Source: Prevotella sp. UBA2725
Lineage (GTDB): Bacteria; Bacteroidota; Bacteroidia; Bacteroidales; Bacteroidaceae
Assembly: GCA_002353825.1 (NCBI GenBank)
Contig: DEKJ01000057.1
Location: 151,010 to 215,009, forward strand
Length of the DNA: 64,000 bases
Reading direction: 5' to 3'
A program made the translations under genes and the position numbers. The notes under the pieces were generated by a model. The model was given only the letters and a program-made list of their open reading frames with translations, was not told the DNA's origin and did no database searches. Shown piece by piece: positions 16,449-24,809 of the stretch (its first letter is position 1; every line of letters begins with the position of its first letter).

Positions 16449-17489
16449 GTGAATGATATTAGCAGACATATCGAGATACTCCTTCTGAGCAACGACTGCG
16501 TGATTGTGCCGGGCTTTGGTGGCTTCATGGCGCATTATGTTGATGCACGGAAAGACGAGCGGGATGGCAGTTTCCTTCCGCCCATGCGAAGCATTGGCTT
16601 TAACCCGAAGGTCACGCTCAACGACTCGCTCCTCGCACAATCGTATGTCGAAGCTTATGATATCAGTTATCCCGAGGCCACAAAGCGCTTGGAACAGGAA
16701 GTTGAAGAACTGAAGCAGCGCCTCGCTGCTAATGGCTCTTATGAATTCAACGGCATTGGTACAGTGACCATCAATGAAGATGGCAACTATGAGTTCACCC
16801 CCTGTGAAGCAGGCCTTCTTACCCCTTCTCTTTACGGACTGGACAGTTTCCGCCTCAAGAAACTGGAAGAGTTGAGATCTCTTAATTTGAAAGGTAAAGA
16901 AGCACAACAAATTCATCAGACAGAACTGATATCTTCTAACAAAGACACTGACGAACAAACAGAAGCAGATCAGGAAGAACATCACAACGCTCGCATCATT
17001 GCGATATGGCGTAATGTAGCAGTAGCATGTATTGCGGCCATTGTGTTCATCCTCATTCCTTCACCGCTTGTCAACAACGCACAGTTAGCGGGGAACCATA
17101 TCGACTATCGCTTGCTCAACAAGGTCATGCCGCAGGAGATGACTACTGCACAGCCGAAAATCACAAAGGCTAAGACTGCTTCTATTGCTAAAGATGAGCA
17201 GACTGATACCCAGACAACTAAAGACGAACTTTCAACAAAGGCTTCAACAGAAGTTGCACCGCAAGGGAAGTACTCAATTGTGGTAGCGAGCCATGTCACA
17301 AAGGCTAATGCCAAAGCATATACAGAGGATTTAACGAACCGCGGCTTCAAGGATGTCTATGTTCATCAGGGAGCTCATGTAAAGGTTCTGATGGGTCACT
17401 ATCTCACTCGTGAAGATGCAATGAAAGCATTAAATAGTCTCAACAATAAAGACGAGTTCTCCGGTGCGTGGGTCATTGATTTGCCCTGA
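16449..17489 (+). CDS. HU-like domain (CCDC81 type) plus SPOR domain membrane protein
   Basis: 346 residues from GTG 16449, chosen because VNDISRHIEILLLSNDCVIVPGFGGF is the conserved N-terminus of the Bacteroidota HU-CCDC81-SPOR family. Residues about 1-130 carry the paired HU-like domains (YEFNGIGTVTINEDG in the second). One membrane span lies near 185-205 (NVAVACIAAIVFILIPSPLV). The C-terminal 75 residues (KYSIVVASHVTKANAKAYTE to GAWVIDLP) are a SPOR peptidoglycan-binding fold. It probably works at the division septum. The FHA gene follows 53 bp later. Confidence 0.85.
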   Translation: MNDISRHIEILLLSNDCVIVPGFGGFMAHYVDARKDERDGSFLPPMRSIGFNPKVTLNDSLLAQSYVEAYDISYPEATKRLEQEVEELKQRLAANGSYEFNGIGTVTINEDGNYEFTPCEAGLLTPSLYGLDSFRLKKLEELRSLNLKGKEAQQIHQTELISSNKDTDEQTEADQEEHHNARIIAIWRNVAVACIAAIVFILIPSPLVNNAQLAGNHIDYRLLNKVMPQEMTTAQPKITKAKTASIAKDEQTDTQTTKDELSTKASTEVAPQGKYSIVVASHVTKANAKAYTEDLTNRGFKDVYVHQGAHVKVLMGHYLTREDAMKALNSLNNKDEFSGAWVIDLP

Positions 17490-17542
17490 TCGGAGGAGTT
17501 CTCATGTGCTTCTGATTTATCTTTACCCTTAACTTATTACTT

Positions 17543-18079
17543 ATGAAACGTGTACGTTGTCCTAAATGTGATGAGTATATCACATTTGATGAAACAAAAT
17601 ATACAAATTCTTCCACACTTATTTTCACATGTCCTTACTGTGGCAAGCAGTTTGGCATTCGCTTAGGCACTTCCAAGGTTCGCCCACGTCAGGACGATGA
17701 GAACCCGGAAGAGGAAGCCAAAGCCAACGACAAAGGTTGTGGGAGCATCACAGTAATAGAGAACGACTACTGCTATAAGCAGGTTATCCCTCTGCAAATG
17801 GGCGATAACACAATCGGCCGGTATATGAAAGGCAACGACATCACTACTCCCATTGAGACCGGAGACCTTACGATGGATCTGCTTCATTGTGTCATCAACG
17901 TATCTCGTAACAAACGGGGCGAACTGAAGTATGTCTTGCGTGACGGGCCTTCCAACCATGGTACGTTCCTTAATGGAGAGCGTATCAATCCTAAAGAAAA
18001 ACGCATCATAGAGAATGGAGCTGTGTTCAATATCGGGGTCACGACGGTCATCTTGAACACCGAAGAAGAGGAGGATTAA
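17543..18079 (+). CDS. Zinc-ribbon plus FHA-domain protein
   Basis: 178 residues. A zinc ribbon is formed by Cys6, Cys9, Cys30 and Cys33 (RCPKC and CPYC). The FHA fold covers about 85-172, with NTIGRYMKGNDI and the motif SNHGTFLNGERI. FHA domains bind phosphothreonine, so it is probably a signalling adaptor in the cytoplasm. No kinase gene is adjacent. It ends 3 bp before the HMA-AraC gene and is probably co-transcribed with it. Confidence 0.85.
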   Translation: MKRVRCPKCDEYITFDETKYTNSSTLIFTCPYCGKQFGIRLGTSKVRPRQDDENPEEEAKANDKGCGSITVIENDYCYKQVIPLQMGDNTIGRYMKGNDITTPIETGDLTMDLLHCVINVSRNKRGELKYVLRDGPSNHGTFLNGERINPKEKRIIENGAVFNIGVTTVILNTEEEED

Positions 18080-18082
18080 GAT

Positions 18083-18664
18083 ATGGCGACAACAGAAGAG
18101 AAGACGAAAGTCTATATTAAGAACATGGTCTGCGACCGCTGTATCATGGCGGTTCACAAGACCATTGAAGATATGGGACTGAAGCCAGTCGAAGTAAAGT
18201 TAGGGAGCGCAACCATCGAAGGGACGATCAATGAAGATCAACGACAAGAACTTCGAGAGAAGCTGCAGGCCATTGGCTTTGAACTTCTTGATGATCAGCG
18301 TCAGCGCACGATAGAACAGATCCGCACGGCCATCATCGAGCTGGTTCAATACAATAATAACAACACCCCTATCAACCTCTCTGCATATCTTAGCAAGAAA
18401 CTTGGACAAGATTATTCTTCCCTCTCTAAGCTCTTTTCTGAATATGCCTCGAAGACCATCGAGCGTTATTATATGGAGATGCGCATAGAGCGCGTGAAGG
18501 AGCTCCTGACCTATGGCGAGCTCACATTATCCCAGATAGCGCTGAAACTCAATTACTCCAGCACCGCTTATCTCTCCAGTCAGTTCAAATCTGTCACGGG
18601 AATGACCCCGAGCCAGTTCAAGAAAATGCAGGGAGATAAGAGGAGGAAGTTGGATGAAATTTAA
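18083..18664 (+). CDS. AraC-type DNA-binding protein with N-terminal HMA-like metal-binding domain
   Basis: 193 residues. Residues about 8-72 look like a heavy-metal-associated ferredoxin-like domain with NMVCDRC (Cys17, Cys20), the usual HMA position. The rest is an AraC/XylS DNA-binding domain with two helix-turn-helix units; LTLSQIALKLNYSSTAYLSSQFKSVTGMTPSQFK is the second. The architecture suggests a regulator that senses a soft metal or whose DNA-binding is influenced by a thiol pair. No metal exporter is adjacent. It follows the FHA gene by 3 bp. Confidence 0.82.
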   Translation: MATTEEKTKVYIKNMVCDRCIMAVHKTIEDMGLKPVEVKLGSATIEGTINEDQRQELREKLQAIGFELLDDQRQRTIEQIRTAIIELVQYNNNNTPINLSAYLSKKLGQDYSSLSKLFSEYASKTIERYYMEMRIERVKELLTYGELTLSQIALKLNYSSTAYLSSQFKSVTGMTPSQFKKMQGDKRRKLDEI

Positions 18665-18681
18665 AGCACTTCACCCATCAC

Positions 18682-19170
18682 CTAAGCTTCTGGCTTCATG
18701 TCTTCATCCACGAAGGAGAAAGGAAGAAGATCTTTAATGGATTTGAAGCGATAGATTTTGCTCGTACCCGTGAGCAGGATCTCTACCGATTGATGGTAAC
18801 GCGACTCCATCTGCAGGATCACTTGTCGACAAGAGCCACAAGGCGACACGGGAGTTGAACGCAAGCCGTTGGCATCAGCAGCTGCAATAGCCAGGATCAT
18901 GATCGGTTGCTCGGGGTAGTTAGCCTGAGCCGCGAATACCGCCGTACGTTCAGCGCAGAGGCCTGAGGGGAAAGCAGCATTCTCTTGGTTAGCGCCAATC
19001 ACTATCTTCCCGTTTTTCAGCAGCACCGCAGCTCCCACACGAAACTTACTATAAGGCGAATAAGAGTTCTTCGTAGCCTCTCGCGCCTTTTCTACAAGAC
19101 GCTGCTCATCCTCCGACAGTTCCTCAAACGAGCAGGAGTCGTAATCACTCTTTAATTGTAACTTGATCAT
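18682..19170 (-). CDS. cdd: Cytidine deaminase
   Basis: 162 residues. The zinc site is shown by CAER (Cys and the catalytic Glu) and PCGSCRQV (two Cys), the tetrameric Cdd pattern. YSPYSKFRVGAAVL is the conserved N-terminal strand. It deaminates cytidine and deoxycytidine to uridines for pyrimidine salvage. Its start codon overlaps the stop of the upstream beta-helix gene by 4 bp, so they are translationally linked. Confidence 0.94.
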   Translation of the reverse strand: MIKLQLKSDYDSCSFEELSEDEQRLVEKAREATKNSYSPYSKFRVGAAVLLKNGKIVIGANQENAAFPSGLCAERTAVFAAQANYPEQPIMILAIAAADANGLRSTPVSPCGSCRQVILQMESRYHQSVEILLTGTSKIYRFKSIKDLLPFSFVDEDMKPEA

Positions 19171-20600
19171 TTCTTTTCGGTTTTATCGTATTCATAGGCT
19201 CCGATATCCGGCTTATCATCACGCTTCATGCCATCGTGGTCGTCAGCAGGAGACGTTGCTGGATCAGCCTCGTCAATGGCTGCCGACTTATCACGAAGAT
19301 GAAAGTCGTATATCAGATTGTCAGTATCCATCTTTTTGAAGTGTTTCTCTCCCATCGTCGTCGTGTCCTTGAGGTTCTCGAACGCGACATTGGTAAAGTG
19401 CAGACTATCTGCCGTCATCACTTTAGGTGTACGCAACATGCAGTGATCAAAGAGCCAGTCAGCCGTTGAGTCTTTTTTTGAAATAGACACTACATCATCC
19501 GCATAACCCGTTATCAACGAGTTTGTTACTCGAAGTAACTTCGAGTTTTTGTCAAGCACAGCATTCAATGCTGCACCTCGTTGTCCATCGAAGGGATAGA
19601 ACTGAGCGATCGTACAACTGTTGACAGATGCATTGCCACCAAAAATGCTCAAACAATTACCGAGCGTATTCGATATCTGAGAGTTCGTAACTGTGATATT
19701 CACGTCCGTCGCGCTTAAGCCTACACCCTGACAGTTGTGGATCGTTGAATGGCTCAGGACAAGTTTCGACTGATTGACATCTGCAGAATCAGCCACAATA
19801 CCATCAAACGCACTGTGGAGATCCGTATGCAAGAGTTCATTTCCATAAGAAGAAGGATAAAGTCTCACACCCTGCCACTGTCCCGGTGTGCGGTCATAAG
19901 GCAAGTAATCGAACATTCGGTCGATGCGATCACCCCGCAGTACCACATTCTCAGCAGCCGTTCCTTCGCAACGCAAGCGGCCATAGACATCGACCCCTGC
20001 ATCATTGTGAAAATAGAGCGTGGTTCCTGCAGCAACTGTCAAAACCGCATTGCTGTCTACTTTCAGCCCTTTATAGATGACAACCGGAGTAGTACTGCTG
20101 ATCGTCGTATCTCGCTTGATCTCCAAGCCTTTGATAAGCTGAGCGTTCCATGCCCACGCATTAAGGTTCACCTTCTGCTCTACGCCACTCTCTAACGTGA
20201 AGATGAGGTTGTCCTCATCCTTCTGAGGCGTCGCTTGGGAGGCAGTAGGCAATGTGGCTTCCACAAAGACCTGTACACTGTCTTTATTCCGGATCTCAAT
20301 CTCAGACGTCTGATAGTTGTTGCCTGCTCCAAGATAGATGCCGTCGATATTCACACGGAAGCCCGAACTGCTGCCTTTCTCTTGGCGCACAGTACAACGC
20401 AGTCCATCCCCTGACCGGTTATAGACCCACATAGCGTTGTGCGCCGACGGCACATTGCAGAAGATCGTGTCGAGCGCAAGCGTGTCGGTAGAGAAAGAGA
20501 GCCGATAGGATGAAGACGTCGTGAAACTGTCATCATCCGCACATGCTCCCAGACAAGCTACTGCAAGCGTACAAAATATAAGGTTCTTTATCGTTTTCAT
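19167..20600 (-). CDS. Right-handed beta-helix repeat lipoprotein
   Basis: 477 residues with a lipoprotein signal (LAVACLGAC, Cys about 20). The middle and C-terminal parts show parallel beta-helix rungs: GVGLSATDVNITVTNSQISN, NCLSIFGGNASVNSCTI and LRVTNSLITG. The C-terminus DIGAYEYDK is typical of this family. It is probably displayed in the outer membrane. No enzymatic site is obvious; the fold is shared with pectate lyases but their Ca/Arg motif is not seen. Lies between a HAD gene and cdd on one transcript. Confidence 0.82.
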   Translation of the reverse strand: MKTIKNLIFCTLAVACLGACADDDSFTTSSSYRLSFSTDTLALDTIFCNVPSAHNAMWVYNRSGDGLRCTVRQEKGSSSGFRVNIDGIYLGAGNNYQTSEIEIRNKDSVQVFVEATLPTASQATPQKDEDNLIFTLESGVEQKVNLNAWAWNAQLIKGLEIKRDTTISSTTPVVIYKGLKVDSNAVLTVAAGTTLYFHNDAGVDVYGRLRCEGTAAENVVLRGDRIDRMFDYLPYDRTPGQWQGVRLYPSSYGNELLHTDLHSAFDGIVADSADVNQSKLVLSHSTIHNCQGVGLSATDVNITVTNSQISNTLGNCLSIFGGNASVNSCTIAQFYPFDGQRGAALNAVLDKNSKLLRVTNSLITGYADDVVSISKKDSTADWLFDHCMLRTPKVMTADSLHFTNVAFENLKDTTTMGEKHFKKMDTDNLIYDFHLRDKSAAIDEADPATSPADDHDGMKRDDKPDIGAYEYDKTEKK

Positions 20601-20607
20601 GTATGAA

Positions 20608-21267
20608 TCAAACGAACAAACCTACCACTTTATTGTATTGTTCGCGCGCATTAACGTTATCCGACAGATAATTGTCTATTACGATATCCGCATACTGCGC
20701 CACCACTTCTTCGGAGTTCGTTGTAGCCAGTCCCACACACATCATCTTTGCAGCCTTCACTGCTTTGAGTCCATTAATGCTATCCTCGAAGCCAACGCAT
20801 TCATCAGACTGGAAACCAAATCGTTGTGCAGCCTTCAAATAGCAGTCGGGATCAGGCTTACTCTTATCGAAGTCCTCACTCGTGAGGATGGCATCGAAGA
20901 GGCTCTTGAAATCAGGATGCGCACGATAGACATTCTCCATCTTCGCGATATTACTGCTCGTCACTACAGCGGTCTTGATGTCATTAGCTCTCAACTTATC
21001 GATGAACGCACGGAAGCCAGGGATAAAGGCATAATCCATAGAGCGCTCGAAGTCATCAAGCCCCTTGGTGATTGTCTGTTGCTTCTCTGTCTCGCCTTTG
21101 AAATAACGATCATAGATCTGCACAAGTGTGGAGCCTTTGATCTTCTCAGCAAAGTCAGGCTGCTCGGGGAAGTATTGTCTTCCTACACTCCCCCAAAACT
21201 TCGTATATTGACTCTCGGTGTCTACCACGACCCCGTCCAAATCAAACAATGCTGCTTTATATGCCAT
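20608..21267 (-). CDS. HAD-superfamily phosphatase, beta-phosphoglucomutase group
   Basis: 219 residues. Motif I FDLDGVVVDTE gives the nucleophile Asp. Motif II is VVTSSN, motif III includes KSKPDPDCYLKA, and motif IV is GFEDSINGLKAV. The helical cap fits the beta-phosphoglucomutase/phosphatase subgroup. The substrate is probably a sugar phosphate or related metabolite. First gene of a three-gene unit with the beta-helix lipoprotein (7 bp away) and cdd. Confidence 0.88.
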   Translation of the reverse strand: MAYKAALFDLDGVVVDTESQYTKFWGSVGRQYFPEQPDFAEKIKGSTLVQIYDRYFKGETEKQQTITKGLDDFERSMDYAFIPGFRAFIDKLRANDIKTAVVTSSNIAKMENVYRAHPDFKSLFDAILTSEDFDKSKPDPDCYLKAAQRFGFQSDECVGFEDSINGLKAVKAAKMMCVGLATTNSEEVVAQYADIVIDNYLSDNVNAREQYNKVVGLFV

Positions 21268-21305
21268 TTTTATTCCTTTTCGTATATTAATTCAACTATT
21301 CACTG

Positions 21306-21313
21306 CAAAGTTA
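21306..21313 (-). promoter_or_regulatory. -7 promoter element for the HAD-helix-cdd unit
   Basis: TAACTTTG on the minus strand, 39 bp before the HAD start codon, divergent from the rsmG promoter. Confidence 0.6.
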
Positions 21314-21327
21314 CGATAAAAAATCAG

Positions 21328-21335
21328 TAACTTTG
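21328..21335 (+). promoter_or_regulatory. -7 promoter element for rsmG
   Basis: TAACTTTG, 17 bp before the rsmG start codon. Confidence 0.6.
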
Positions 21336-21352
21336 CATGGAAAAGGACAAAC

Positions 21353-21976
21353 ATGGATTTGATAACAAAATATTTTCCAAAGCTCAGCGAAACGCAGCAG
21401 AAACAGATTGATGCGCTCGATGCACTCTACCGCGACTGGAACGCGAAGATCAACGTCATCTCACGGAAAGACATCGACAATCTCTATCTCCATCATGTGC
21501 TCCACTCGTTAGCCATTGCCAACGCTATCCATTTCAAGCCTGGCACGCGCATCCTCGACTTTGGATGCGGAGGAGGCTTCCCTGGTATTCCGCTTGCCAT
21601 TCTTTTCCCCGACTGCTCTTTCCGACTTATTGATGGAACGGGAAAGAAAATCACGGTAGCCACAGAAGTAGCGAAAGCCATCGGCTTAAAGAATGTAGAA
21701 GCAATACACCGCCGTGGCGAGGAAGAGAAAGATAAGTTCGATTTTGTTGTCTCACGCGCCGTCATGCCGCTCCCCGACATGGTAAAGATCGTGCGGAAGA
21801 ACATCTCCAAAGAGCAGCACAACGCCCTGCCCAACGGCATCATTACGCTCAAAGGCGGGAACCTCGATGAGGAACTGAAGCCGTTCCATAAGATCGTACA
21901 GGTCACACCTGTCTCCGACTTTTTCACCGAAGAATGGTTCCAGGAGAAGAATGTTGTATATCTCCCGGTGTATTAA
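21353..21976 (+). CDS. rsmG: 16S rRNA m7G527 methyltransferase
   Basis: 207 residues, the usual RsmG length. The N-terminal WNAKINVISRKDIDNLYLHHVLHSL and the SAM-binding ILDFGCGGGFPGIPLAI are diagnostic, with the later SRAVMPLP segment. It methylates N7 of G527 in 16S rRNA. It is the first of a run of co-directional genes through the 5'-nucleotidase at 26.5 kb. Confidence 0.95.
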   Translation: MDLITKYFPKLSETQQKQIDALDALYRDWNAKINVISRKDIDNLYLHHVLHSLAIANAIHFKPGTRILDFGCGGGFPGIPLAILFPDCSFRLIDGTGKKITVATEVAKAIGLKNVEAIHRRGEEEKDKFDFVVSRAVMPLPDMVKIVRKNISKEQHNALPNGIITLKGGNLDEELKPFHKIVQVTPVSDFFTEEWFQEKNVVYLPVY

Positions 21977-22035
21977 CCCATGAGCATCGTTCGAGAAATA
22001 TCAATAGTGAAGCATTAATTCAAGATAATATTATC

Positions 22036-22686
22036 ATGCTGAATATTCAAAGATTTATCTGCAACCCCATTCGAGAGAACACATACGTGGTAAGCGATGA
22101 GACAAAAGAGTGTGTCATCGTTGATTGCGGCGCTCTTTACGAGCCTGAGAAAGAGGCTATTAAAGAATATATTGAAACTAACGGTTTAAAGCCGAAGCAC
22201 CTTATTGTCACCCACGGACATGTGGATCATAACCTCGGTGATAAGTTTGTTTTCGACAACTGGGGGCTGCGCCCGGAGATAAGCACCTCCGATGAGCCCA
22301 TGCTCAAGACCTTACCCGAGCAAGCCAAGAGCATTTGCGGTGTTGACAATCTCACAGCTGATGACTTCACCTATGCAGGGAAGTGCTTGGATGGAAGCGA
22401 CACCATCACCTTCGGTAGTCATACATTCACAATCCTTGAGACTCCCGGTCATTCGCAGGGCGGCCTGACATTCTATTGTGAGGCTGAGAAGGTGGCGTTC
22501 ACAGGCGACACGCTGTTCCAAGGCTCCATAGGACGCACCGATCTCGATGGCGGCTCGATGTTTATGATTATCCAGAGTCTCCGCATGCTCTCTCAGCTCC
22601 CCGACGATGTAAAGGTTTATCCGGGACACGGACCTGAGACAACCATCGGTGCCGAGGTAGCAGGCAATCCATATCTCGATAGATAA
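22036..22686 (+). CDS. MBL-fold metallo-hydrolase (glyoxalase II-like)
   Basis: 216 residues from the ATG at 22036. The longer frame lacks a conserved N-terminus. THGHVDHN is the HxHxDH metal motif; further ligands are the His in TPGHSQGG, the Asp in FTGDTLF and the His in YPGHGPET. This is the YcbL/GloB-like subgroup that hydrolyses thioesters such as S-lactoylglutathione analogues. The natural substrate in Bacteroidota is uncertain. Ends 11 bp before ruvC. Confidence 0.88.
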   Translation: MLNIQRFICNPIRENTYVVSDETKECVIVDCGALYEPEKEAIKEYIETNGLKPKHLIVTHGHVDHNLGDKFVFDNWGLRPEISTSDEPMLKTLPEQAKSICGVDNLTADDFTYAGKCLDGSDTITFGSHTFTILETPGHSQGGLTFYCEAEKVAFTGDTLFQGSIGRTDLDGGSMFMIIQSLRMLSQLPDDVKVYPGHGPETTIGAEVAGNPYLDR

Positions 22687-22697
22687 TCACAACAATC

Positions 22698-23312
22698 GTG
22701 AAGAGAACAAACGGCGAAAAGATCATCTTAGGCATTGACCCAGGCACGAACGTCATGGGTTACGGTGTGCTGCGTGTCAATGGAAACAAGGCGGGACTCA
22801 TCGCCATGGGTGTAATCGACATGCGCAAGGAGCGCGATCCCTATCTGCGCTTGGGCAAGATCTTTGAGCGGGTGACGGGTATCATCGATGAGTATCTTCC
22901 CGATGAAATGGCCATTGAGGCACCTTTCTTCGGAAAGAACGTGCAGTCGATGCTCAAGCTTGGCCGTGCACAAGGTGTCGCCATCGCTGCAGCTATCCAC
23001 CACTCCGTCCCTATCCACGAGTATGCGCCATTGAAGATCAAGATGGCTATCACGGGAGAAGGTCAGGCTTCCAAAGAGCAGGTCGCAGGCATGCTCCAAC
23101 GACTGCTCAACATCAAGAAGGAGGACATGCCGAAGTTCATGGATGCTACCGATGCCCTCGGTGCAGCCTATTGTCATTTTCTTCAACTCTCTACTCCTGA
23201 GACAGGCGCCAAGCACTATGGCTCGTGGAAAGACTTTGTCAACAAGAACAAAGACCGTCTTGCTTCAAAAGATGCACTGAACGAGATAAATAGTAATAAA
23301 CAAATAGTATAA
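22698..23312 (+). CDS. ruvC: Holliday junction resolvase RuvC
   Basis: 204 residues from a GTG at 22698. [12 protein letters not shown] (catalytic Asp), the acidic IEAPFFGKN, and [12 protein letters not shown] supply the four-acid nuclease site. It resolves Holliday junctions with RuvAB. ATG alternatives further in would remove the first catalytic Asp, so GTG is favoured. The dual ATPase gene follows 9 bp later. Confidence 0.93.
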   Translation: MKRTNGEKIILGIDPGTNVMGYGVLRVNGNKAGLIAMGVIDMRKERDPYLRLGKIFERVTGIIDEYLPDEMAIEAPFFGKNVQSMLKLGRAQGVAIAAAIHHSVPIHEYAPLKIKMAITGEGQASKEQVAGMLQRLLNIKKEDMPKFMDATDALGAAYCHFLQLSTPETGAKHYGSWKDFVNKNKDRLASKDALNEINSNKQIV

Positions 23313-23321
23313 GAGAAGATT

Positions 23322-24809
23322 ATGGGAAAAGCAATCATCAACATTCAGGATGGTGTCGTACGCATGCCGGAATGGCGTATGGCAGAACCAGTCAACTTCA
23401 CATTGAACGATGGAGAACAATTAGCCATCGTAGGACCCAACGGTGGAGGAAAAACCATGCTCGTGAATATCCTCACAGGCAGTCACCCACTATTGATGCA
23501 CGATCCCGAATATGATTTCTCGCCAAGTACAAACAAGAGTGTATCCGACAATATCAAATATATCACCTTCCGCGATGCATACGGTGGGGACAACGACAAG
23601 GCCTACTACTTGCAGCAGCGCTGGAACCAGGCAGATATCGACGACTCTACGCCAACCGTGGAGCAGAAACTCGATGCCGCTTATAAGATAGCTGGTGAGG
23701 ACAACGAACAGCGCAGAGCCTTCAGAGACAAGCTCTACGACATGTTCAACATGCGGGTGCTACTCGACAAACACATAATATTATTATCGAGCGGTGAGCT
23801 CCGTAAACTGAAACTCACGGAGACGCTCTTCTCTCAGCCGCGTGTGCTCATCATGGACAACCCATTCATTGGACTCGATGCAGGCACTCGTGACCAGCTC
23901 AAAGAGCTCTTTGCTTCCATCGTCAAAGAAGACCATATTCAGATCATCCTCGTACTCTCCAAGACCGATGACATCCCTTCGTTCATCACGCACATCGTCG
24001 AGGTGAAGGACATGCATGTAGGCAAGAAGATGATGCGCGAGGAATATCTTGCTTCACAAGCCCCCACTCCATCTCAAGTTCTCGATGCATCGAAGGCAGA
24101 GGCTATCCGTAACCTCCCTTATAATAATAAGGAGTATCACACGCATGAGGTGGCAAAACTCAACCATGTCAGCATCCGCTACGGCAGTCGTACGATTCTG
24201 AAAGAACTCGACTGGACGGTGCTCAATGGTGAGCGCTGGGCGCTGAGCGGTCAGAACGGAGCCGGCAAGTCAACGCTGCTCAGCCTGATCTGTGCCGATA
24301 ACCCGCAGAGCTATGCCTGCGACATCACACTCTTTGGTATTCCACGCGGCTCCGGTGAGAGTATCTGGGACATCAAGAAACATATAGGCTACGTCTCTCC
24401 GGAGATGCACCGCGCTTATCAGAAGGATATCCCTGCAATCCGCATCGTGGCCAGTGGACTGAAAGACTCTGTGGGTCTCTATGCCAAGCCCTCTGCAGAA
24501 GAATATGAGACTTGTCGTTTCTGGCTCAATATCTTCGGACTTGAAGGCAAGGAGAACACAACCTTCCTCAAGCTCTCCAGCGGTGAGCAGCGCCTCGTGC
24601 TCTTAGCCCGCGCCTTCGTCAAGGACCCCGAACTGCTGATCCTCGACGAGCCGCTCCATGGCCTCGACAACAACAACCGCATGCTCGTCAAGAATGTTAT
24701 CGATACATTCATGCAGCGAAAGAACAAGACCCTCATCATGGTGACACACTATGAGGAGGAGCTGCCGACGTGCATCGACCATAGAATAAAACTTATCAGA
24801 CATTCATGA
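23322..24809 (+). CDS. Dual ATP-binding cassette protein (ModF/PhrA-like)
   Basis: 495 residues with two ABC domains and no membrane spans. Domain 1: Walker A GPNGGGKTM, signature LSSGELRK, Walker B LIMDNP. Domain 2: GQNGAGKST, LSSGEQRL and LILDEP. The layout is that of ModF/PhrA-like soluble dual ATPases. Domain 1 has Asn where the catalytic Glu normally follows Walker B, so hydrolysis may be restricted to one composite site. The function is unresolved; a link to molybdate transport is not supported by neighbours. The 5'-nucleotidase ATG overlaps its stop by 4 bp. Confidence 0.82.
   Translation: MGKAIINIQDGVVRMPEWRMAEPVNFTLNDGEQLAIVGPNGGGKTMLVNILTGSHPLLMHDPEYDFSPSTNKSVSDNIKYITFRDAYGGDNDKAYYLQQRWNQADIDDSTPTVEQKLDAAYKIAGEDNEQRRAFRDKLYDMFNMRVLLDKHIILLSSGELRKLKLTETLFSQPRVLIMDNPFIGLDAGTRDQLKELFASIVKEDHIQIILVLSKTDDIPSFITHIVEVKDMHVGKKMMREEYLASQAPTPSQVLDASKAEAIRNLPYNNKEYHTHEVAKLNHVSIRYGSRTILKELDWTVLNGERWALSGQNGAGKSTLLSLICADNPQSYACDITLFGIPRGSGESIWDIKKHIGYVSPEMHRAYQKDIPAIRIVASGLKDSVGLYAKPSAEEYETCRFWLNIFGLEGKENTTFLKLSSGEQRLVLLARAFVKDPELLILDEPLHGLDNNNRMLVKNVIDTFMQRKNKTLIMVTHYEEELPTCIDHRIKLIRHS

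Noticed and set aside
21934..22035. Upstream extension of the metallo-hydrolase gene
   Set aside because: It overlaps the rsmG end and has no family resemblance; [19 protein letters not shown] is the proper start.
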